Of a stretch of 64,000 nucleotides of DNA, positions 52,401 to 61,600 are shown in pieces. The first letter of the stretch is position 1; each line of letters begins with the position of its first letter. Position numbers and translations under genes: made by a program. The notes beneath the pieces were generated by a model, which was not told the DNA's origin, did no database searches, and saw only the letters and a list, made by a program, of their open reading frames with translations. The stretch is from positions 3,973,531 through 4,037,530 of the forward strand of contig OZ007509.1 in NCBI GenBank assembly GCA_963931865.1, written 5' to 3'. This DNA is from Axinella damicornis. Taxonomy: Eukaryota; Porifera; Demospongiae; Axinellida; Axinellidae.

Positions 52401-55400
52401 TTTACCAATTCTAATATCCAGCCAACAGTGAGTCAGTGTGAACACAAACCACACGCACCTACGCCAGAAGACCATCCATTCTCTGACCAAATTTGGAGGT
52501 CTGAGCATTCATTTACCCTTAACCTACATGTACATACAATACTGTAGATTGGGAAATTGGTGCGGTTAAAACACTCCTAGAGTTGTCTTCAGCAATGAAA
52601 CTTCAACACACAATTTCGTTTACAACAGATAATGCGGCCTTTGCCGGCTAGGAATGAAGCTACACAGCCTGACCAGTGCAGGTAACGTTGTGCGTACCTG
52701 CTCCCCAATCAGCGTGGTGAGATTTGGGGCCACATGCTGCATCCGGGCAGAGAGGTACTCACTCAGCTGCTTGCGGTATTCAGCAAGGGAGACCACCCTC
52801 CCTGCAAAACGCTCGATGTTGATCAGATCGATGGGAGAGATGTCCATTCCTATGAGGGAGGAGTGAGGAGGAGGAGAGACAAGAAGAGGAGGGGAAGGAG
52901 GAGGGGAAGGGGAGGAGGGGAAGGGAAGGAGGAGGGGAAGGGAAGGAGGAGGGGAAGGGAAGGAGGGGTGGAAGGGGAGGAGGTAAATGGGAGGAGGGGA
53001 GGAGGGGCGGAAGGGGAGGAGGAGGGAAAGGGGAGGAGGGGCGGAAGGGAGGAGGAGGGGAAGGGGAGGAGGGGTGGAAGAGGAGAGGCGGAAGGGGAGG
53101 AGGAGGGGACGGGGAGGAGCAGGGGAAGGGGAGGAGGGGCGGAAGGGGAGGAGGGGCGGAAGGGGAGGTGGAGGGGAAAGGGAGGAGGGGCGGAAGGGGA
53201 GGAGGAGGGGTAGGGGAGGAGGGGCGGAAGGGAAGGAGGTGGGGAAGGGGAGGGAGGAGGGGAGGGAGGGAGGAGGGAAGGAGGGGAAGGGTAGGAGGGG
53301 AGAACGGGAGGAGGAGGGGAAGGGCAGGAGGAGGGGAAGGGGAAGAGGAGGGGAAGGGAGGGGAAGAGGAGGGGAAGGGCAGGAGGAGGGAGGGGAAGAG
53401 GAGGGGAAGGGGAGGAGGGGGGAAAGGAGGAGGAGGGGAAAGGGAGGAGTAAGGGAAGGAGGAAGGAAGTGAGGTAGGAAGTGAGGTAGGAAAGAGGGGT
53501 CAAGGTAATTTCCACTTTCACCATCAAAATATTGCTTAAGCAGGTATTCAACTACTTTAATGTGATAATCTGTACGATCTACTTTCGGAAGTGATTTCAG
53601 AAGGTGCAATGCATAGGTTATGCATGGTAGGTAAGGGCTAACTTACATGTAGGTAACGGTTATGGTAAGGGTGGTAAGGGTAACCCTTACTGACCATGCA
53701 TAACTAGGATAATTATGCCTAAGGTAGGGCTGACTCAGTATCCAATTATGTGACACGTACAATTATGGTTGGTCAATTATTGCACCAAACGTCATCAAAA
53801 ATGGATTATCAACAGATATGATTTTATATGGATATTACACAAAGTGCAACAAAATAGTTCCTTCCTCACAGATGGCAATCTGACATACCCATAGACACCC
53901 TCGCAGCCTCGTAGATGGCCTGGACCTTGGTGGAGTCCATCACAATCTCCTCGAGTTCATCAAACTTCTCCGCCGTGAGTTCCTTCCGGTTGCCAATGAA
54001 GCGTGCCACCTTCGCATACATGTAGTTGTCGGGAACAACCTTGATCAGCTCCGGAAAGTGGTATGAATACCATTCTCTGAGGAGGAGGGATGCAGGGGGT
54101 ACGTGTGGATGAAGGGGGGGGAGGGAAGTAGGAGGGGGGAGAAGCTACACGTAGTCCAAGAGTTCGAAGGTCAAATATAGGTGATTTGGGTGATCTACGT
54201 ATTTCACAGCTGTGTGTACGTTAACAGTGTTTACACACCTGGTCGCAGGCAGGTAGCCACCTGGACTCAGATAGTGCCTGGGAAACAAACAGTTGGTTCT
54301 GGACTAAGATGGGCTTGCATTGTGCCAGTGGTTTTACACCACTCTGCATGAAAGGGCAGCTGGAGCTGTGGGCAGTGTGTAGGAGTGGGAATACACGACA
54401 TCACTGCACACAACCCCTTGGCAGCTTTCTTGTAAAAATGCGACCTGTGCTGAGCTAGTGGTTACGACTAAGGAAAACCATTCAACAAGAGGTCATCCAT
54501 CAAGTGACTTGAATCAAAGGTCTCTGTGGGAACAGTGGAAGCACTTCTAATACTGAGGGCATCCCCCAGTGCTGCAGCTTCATGTTGCCATGGTAACTGT
54601 GAGATTGCACCCACTGAACTTGGGCTCCAATCACTAGGGAATTTCCCTAGCCAGCTAATTTTAATTGACTAATTTGAGTACTAATTATTGACTAATCTGA
54701 ATGCTAATTGAGGAACCACTACTAGCTGTAAACAAATCCACTGAAATCAATACGTCTTTATTCAAATACACTAGCATGTCTACATGCTAAGGAGTAAGGT
54801 AGTCAGGTTTGTGTGGCCAGACCCCACTCCGCACCATCACATGCTATATGTGATTAATGGGAGAATTAAACTTGACTGCGAGTGGAGAAGGGTGCAAAGT
54901 GAACCGACCAACAAGTGCCTCATCTCATGATCTACATGTACAACACAGAAGAAATCGAAATCAAGAATGCACAGCAAGGTCACAAGTCTTATTTTGGTGA
55001 TCATTTCATAACAAATCAGATTTCTGAGTGACAAGCCTCAGTATGGAACGGGGACTGACCACACACGATAGGGATAATGCAAGAAATGTAGTTGACAACC
55101 TTACTTCAGTTGATAATCGTCCAGGCCCTACACTTAAGGTCAGAAACTGAATCCATGAAGTAAAGGAAGATCAGAAGACTATATCACACAGCAGCACAGC
55201 TATGACCAGACCAAGCAACATGTGACCAAGCAATCAATGGATCAAGCAATCAATGGTTCAATCAATTCTGCATTTGGATTGGTGGTCTCAGCTACAGCTG
55301 TACCTTCCAGGTGGATTCATAATGAGTGCAACAATCTACCAATTAATCAACAGACCCTGCCCTACTTGTAGCAAGACATGCCACCCGCCACCTCACAGTG

Positions 55401-58400
55401 ACCCTACTTCCACAGGTTGTGTAATGAGAATCACTCCAAGTGGTGAAGTAGTATGTAGGGATTTACCAGAGAACGATATTGCATTCAATACCAGTCCAAA
55501 TTCTTTGGATCAATACAGGCACCAGACAACTTTGATGCTGACACATTAGCAAAGGACGAAGAGAGATAGGGTTCGAGGAGGGGCGGGCCTCATTGTATCA
55601 ACCTTGGGGCTTGGTGACCAGTGCATACTGCTCTATCACTTCATCTCATGTCTGCCGCAGAGCCATCTTTTTGATTTTTAAGAGAGCAATTTGTAGTATT
55701 ACCAGAGACATACATGTACGTGTACTCACAACTTGATATGATGTAAAATGTACCTTGGCCAATCAATGATGAAAGGTCTATCATAGAAAGCTGTGTGGTT
55801 GCTAGGCAACTACTAAGGTTGAAAGGATTTAGATTTACTACTCACAAGGGCCATATCACAGGTGCTATATAGAGTCACAGCATTTTGTAAACTCAGTGCA
55901 GAGCATGTTAATTGGCCAAACTAAAATTATAGTCCTGAGCTTGACAACTCAAGAAGGGGCTGCAGCTTTCGGACAACGTGCATGTTTTCATGCCAAACTT
56001 GAGCATCATAGAAAGCTGTGTGGTTGCTAGGCAACTACTGATTTACTACTCACAAGGGCCATATCACAGGTGCTATATAGAGTCACAGCATTTTGTAAAC
56101 TCAGTGCAGAGCATGTTAATTGGCCAAACTAAAATTATAGTCCTGAGCTTGACAACTCATGAAGGGGCTGCAGCTTTCGGACAACGTGCATGTTTTCATG
56201 CCAAACTTGAGCAACCAGCTTAAGCTACTCCTACTGCCGAGACTGCAGACACTCGCAGGGGTGCAGTTCCACCTATATAGACAGCCTGGTGTTCACTACC
56301 AACTCTTGCTAAACTGTAACGTTTCGTAGCACACAGACTTCCCTGTGACACCTGGTTGGTAGCCATATATAAATGTGTCTTTCATCAGGCATGCAATTGT
56401 ACCGACAACCCACTGCTATAGACTGGTACAAAAGAAACATCCATCAAAGGTCAAACTGCCAGTACATGCCAGTACATGTAATTCCAAGCACACTGCTAAT
56501 AACATGTGTGCCAACCTTTTACTGTACCCCAGTCTAGCCACTAGCCCCTCTTCGCCAGGCACCAGGCCAGTTACACGCGCACATGGTGAAGCCACGTGCG
56601 GAAGGCGGAGAGGGTCTAGCAAACATTGCACTAGATCACGTTTCTCTGGAATGCCAATTACATGTACCTGTGAACCGGTGAAGTGCCAGCTACATGTAGA
56701 GTTGAGGACGAGTTCTGTACCCTTGGAGGCATCCAGGTTAGACTAGTTTAGCTCGAGTGTAGGCTTTTAGATGCTCTCCGCCGGGCTGATCGCATGCGAG
56801 CAGCTAGGTTTACAACCATGAGAGTCGTGAATAAAATTGGAACGAATCACTTGAGTGAGATCTGCTTGGTCAGTTGAAACACAATCAAGTGCAATGTTTG
56901 CTAACCCTCTCCGCCCTCTGCACACAGCTTCGCCGTGCACCCGCTTGACCGGCCGGGCGGAGAGGGGCTAGTGGCTAGACTGACTGCACTCCTGCAAAAC
57001 ATACACTACACCCCTCCACTTGTCTCGCCTACTCAGCCCCTCCCACGTCTTGCCAACTCTTGCCACTTGTCTTGCCTACTCGGCCCCTCCACTCGTTTTG
57101 CCTACTCAGCCCCTCCACTCGTTTCACCTACTCAGCCCCTCCCACGTCTTGCCAACTCAGCCCCTCCCACTTGTCTTGCCTACTCAGCCCCTCCCACTTG
57201 CCTTGCCTACTCAGCCCCTCCCACTTGTCCTCACTACTCAGCCCCTCCCACTTTGTCTTGCCTACTCGGCCCCTCCACTCGTTTCGCCTACTCAGTCCCT
57301 CCCACCCATTTCGCCTACTCAGCACCTCCCACTTGTTTTTGTCTATTCAGCCCCTCCCACTAGTCTCACCTACTCAGCCCTTCACACTCTGCCTCATAGT
57401 CCTTCCCTCTTGTTTGGGTACTCAGTCCCTCCCACTCATTTAGTACTCAGCCCTTTCCACTCAGCCCCCTTGGCCACCCAGCCCCTCCCACTTGTTTGCC
57501 AACTCAATCTCCCATTTGTATTGCCTACCAAGCCTCTCCCATTTGCTTGTCTACTCAGACCCCCACTTGGCTTGCCCACTCAGCCCCTCCCATTTGTCTA
57601 ACTCCTCCCACTTGTCTAGCCATCCTACTCATCATGCTACCCACAACCCCTCCCACTCATCTTGCCTATTCAGGCACTCCCACTTAGCCCCTCCCACTTG
57701 CCCTGCCTACTCAGCCCCTCCCACTTGTCCTGCCTACTCAGCCCCTCCCACTTGTCTTGCCTACTCGGCCCCTCCACTCATTTTGCCTACTCGGCCCCTC
57801 CACTCATTTTGCCTACTCAGCCCCTCCACTCGTTTCGCCTACTCAGCCCTCCCACGTCTTGCCAACTCAGCCCCTCCCACTTGTCCTGCCTACTCAGCCT
57901 CTCCCACTTGCCCTGCCTACTCAGCCCCTCCCACTTTGTCCTGCCTATTCACATTCCCTCCTATCGCTCTTGCATCTCACCTGATCCGCATGGCAAAGGT
58001 GTTGATGTTCTTGTCCAGCTGGTCGAGCAGGCTGATGGACTGGATGATCATGTTGTCCACGCGGTGCACATTGAACTTCACCTTGGCCCGGGAGTAGCTG
58101 TGACCGAGGCCAAGCTGGGCCTTTGCTGCGGCCGGTGCTGTCAAGCCCTTCACCAGCTTGTGGAAGTAGAGGCGAATGCCACGGATCAGCTCAGCTACCA
58201 CACCACCTGTAAGTAAGCACTTATCATGGAGGGTGGAATCTTTCATCACGATGGGACACAGATTGGGTGTGAAACATGCCCCTTAGAAGCTATCCGTCAG
58301 ATTGATTCAGGTGGGTCTTGGCAGCTAGCTGAATACTGCAACATCTAGTACCTACTCTACGCATTGCATGTGCTGTACTCAAGGCAAATAATGACAATCA

Positions 58401-58638
58401 AATGCTGGGGGGAAATTCGAGACACTCTTGAGTCATCATACTATGGTCATACAGAAATTGGACATTTATACCTTACCTGATTGGCAGTGGATGTCCAGTG
58501 TCTCCTGGATGGCCGATCCTAACTTGGGGTCGGCCACTCCCAGTGACACTTTGGATTTCTTTTTTCCCTGCGGAACATTGTTCATCAGGAATACCTTCAG
58601 GTCATCGTGAATCAGGCCTGTGAGGGTGGGTGGGGGAG

Positions 58639-58674
<36 letters not shown>

Positions 58675-61600
58675 GAGAGTGAGATACACGTACAATGCAT
58701 ATTGCTCTGCGAAATGACATTCCTGGTAGAGGAAATATTGTTATGTGTCATAGTAGTGTAATTACACTCCTGGTAGGGGAAATAATGATTACACTCTTGG
58801 CAGAGGAAATCATAATGTAATGTATTTACACCCCTGGTAGAGGTCTGCTCAAAGTAGTGTAATTACACCCCTGGTAGAGGTCTGCTCAAAGTAGTGTAAT
58901 TACACTCCTGGTAGGGGAAATAATGATTACACTCTTGGCAGAGGAAATCATAATGTAATGTATTTACACCCCTGGTAGAGGTCTGCTCAAAGTAGTGTAA
59001 TTACACTCCTGGTAGGGGAAATAATGATTACACTCTTGGCAGAGGAAATCATAATGTAATGTATTTACACCCCTGGTAGAGGTCTGCTCAAAGTAGTGTA
59101 ATTACACTCCTGGTAGGGGAAATAATGATTACACTCTTGGCAGAGGAAATCATAATGTAATGTATTTACACCCCTGGTAGAGGTCTGCTCAAAGTAGTGT
59201 AATTACACCCCTGGTAGGGGAAATATGCTCTGTGTAATTACACTCCTGGTAGGGGAAACATGCTCTGCGTAATTGCACTCCTGGTAGGGGGAATATGCTC
59301 TGCGTAATTACACTCCTGGTAGGGGGAAGAAATATTGCTCTGTGTAATGTAATTACACTCCTGGTAGGGGAAACAATGATTACACTCTTGGCAGAGGAAA
59401 TCATAATGTAATGTATTTACACCCCTGGTAGAGGTCTGCTCAAAGTAGTGTAATTACACTCCTGGTAGGGGGAATATGCTCTGCGTAATTGCACTCCTGG
59501 TAGGGGGAATATGCTCTGCGTAATTACACTCCTGGTAGGGGAAATATGCTCTGCGTAATTACACTCCTGGTAGGGGAAATATGCTCTGCGTAATTACACT
59601 CCTGGTAAAGGAAATGCTGTTCTGCATCAAAGCAGTGTCATTGCACTCCTGGTAGGGGAAGAAATATTGCTCTGCGTAATGTACTTACAATGTACACTCC
59701 TGGTAGGGGAAATATCGCTCTGCATAAATCTAATTGCACTACAGGTAGGGGAAGAAATATTGCTCTGTGTAATGTAATTACACTCCTGGTAGGGGAAATA
59801 CTGCTCAGCGCAATGTAATCAACTAAACTCCTGGTGGGGGACATATATATTTGTCTGCAGTAGTGTTTTCATCATTCCCGCAGATCACATTGATTCCAAA
59901 TATCATCTCCTGAAGTCTTTGATATAGCTAGCCTTACAGCTCAGTTTAGGTCACACTTCTGTTATTTAGAGCTGCTTTACTCCCTCAAAGCTCAAAGCTG
60001 GCATAAGCAGGATGGAGAAACTTTTAATGGCAAACCAGATGGCTGATGCAACTCAATGGTATGAACTGCAGACAGCACACTATATCAGACAGACAAGACA
60101 GACTACCGCTGAAAATGACACCCTACCAACTGTCCACAGAATTGAGTTTCTTCTATTTACCTTCCAACTTACCCTCAGAAATGCAGTTAATATTCTCCAA
60201 TGCATTAGCCCCAGTCTTGAAAGGAACAAATGCCTCCAGGGAGATGACAGAGCCAAAGAGGGCAAAGTCAAGCACCGCCTCTTGCACCTCCGGTAGAAGG
60301 GAGCCTATGTCCTCCACCTCCCGGCAGCGGAATATAGCATAGCCAGCGGCATGCTCGAAGAGCACAAACAGCACCTGAGAGCCAGGACGAAAGGTGTAAG
60401 GTAGATACACATGCAGGTAACAGGGATAATCACTTGTCTTATTTTGTCTCAATGTATTATTGTCATCTCGTGTATTCATCTTGTATTGGTCTTGTAAGTG
60501 TTGTTGTTTACAGTATACTAACCAATGGCATAAGAAAATCAATAGCCACAAACTATGGTATTGGGGTAACACACTGCCTCCTAGTCTAGCCTTGTTCCCA
60601 GGCCCCCGCCCAGCATTTCGTTGCTTTCAGTACGCATTCTTCGTGCAACCGAAAATGGCACTGGCCTGGAAACGAGGCTAACTGCCTCATACTCCTGTGT
60701 CTCCCATGTGTCTTCAGTTTGCATTGACAATAAAACATGACAGTACAAAAAAAACTTGAGTGTCAAAGACCAAAAGAAGCTGGTTCAACCAACCAGAGAG
60801 TGATTACATTGAGTCCCTAGACATGGGGCAAAACTAGCCTAGTTAGGCTTCACTATGCTCCACCCCTGATCAGTTGCTCTAGGTAATTGTGTCAACCACG
60901 TGTCTGCAGCACTATGGCAAGTGGACCTCCTTTGGCCCTACAGGCAGCACTTGCCCGACTCCAGACTGCCATCAGGTCAGCTGGGTAAGTCACTACTTGT
61001 TTTGAGGTTGTTACATGTAGATCTGTAGGCACTGTACAAGTGCCTGTACACAATACTATACTGTGGAAGCAGTTTCTCTGTCCACACACTCTCAATGTTC
61101 CGTACAGAATGGAGTCTGGGGCACCAGACAATTTGGTGTACTTGCTTGAAACATATGGGGAAGGCAGGGGAGATGAGGGGAAGAAGGCACTTTACAAGCG
61201 CCTGTATACCATATTGTGGGTAAGTGCAGTTTGCACACTACAGTATATTATATACTAGAAGAATGCAGGATATTGTGGGGCGAATGTGAGCAAGCTGCAT
61301 GCATCTTAACCAATGAGAGAATGAAGCTGCTGGGTGTCAGCAAGGTCACAATATGCACAACCCTGGGCCACAGAATGTGAGACAAAACAGATAATCTTGA
61401 ACAGGTCAGTCTACGTACGTGACGAGTGACTTCAACACAGGAACTGTGAGTCAGGCAATAAAAAAAACTATGACATCGATAGATGAAACCTTTGTTGCCA
61501 TGCGGTAGGCCCTGGGGTGCTGGGAACATAACTAGGTAGGCCCTGGAAGTGGTATCTGTCCTTGTTGTCACCATCGAGGAGGTAGACTGGTCATGTTTCA

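Larger units (their letters stand above)
42011..52697 (-). other. NOP56 intron 6, 10.7 kb: repeats, no supported nested gene
   Basis: Contents are four TAGCC-family elements (42799-42846, 43161-43255, 44901-44996, 45384-45479), a purine tract (43676-44395), two SINE-like copies, a transposon remnant (47645-48000) and a pyrimidine-rich tandem repeat (49722-50275), plus a G run at 50437-50458. I see no spliced gene inside. Confidence 0.6.

Noticed and set aside
52620..53609. 329-codon Pro/Ser-rich frame
   Set aside because: It reads through the purine tract and happens to join true NOP56 exon 6. The exon starts at the acceptor at 52850.
57020..58216. Several 100-200-codon frames on plus
   Set aside because: They translate the CTCAGCCCCTCCCACTTG array; downstream parts lie opposite NOP56 exon 4.
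59805..59875. Possible box C/D snoRNA in NOP56 intron 2 (ATGATGA then CTGA 70 nt later, minus strand)
   Set aside because: No terminal stem directly flanks the boxes, there is no C'/D' pair, and it overlaps the transposon-end satellite. I searched for snoRNAs because vertebrate NOP56 introns host them, and found no convincing one.
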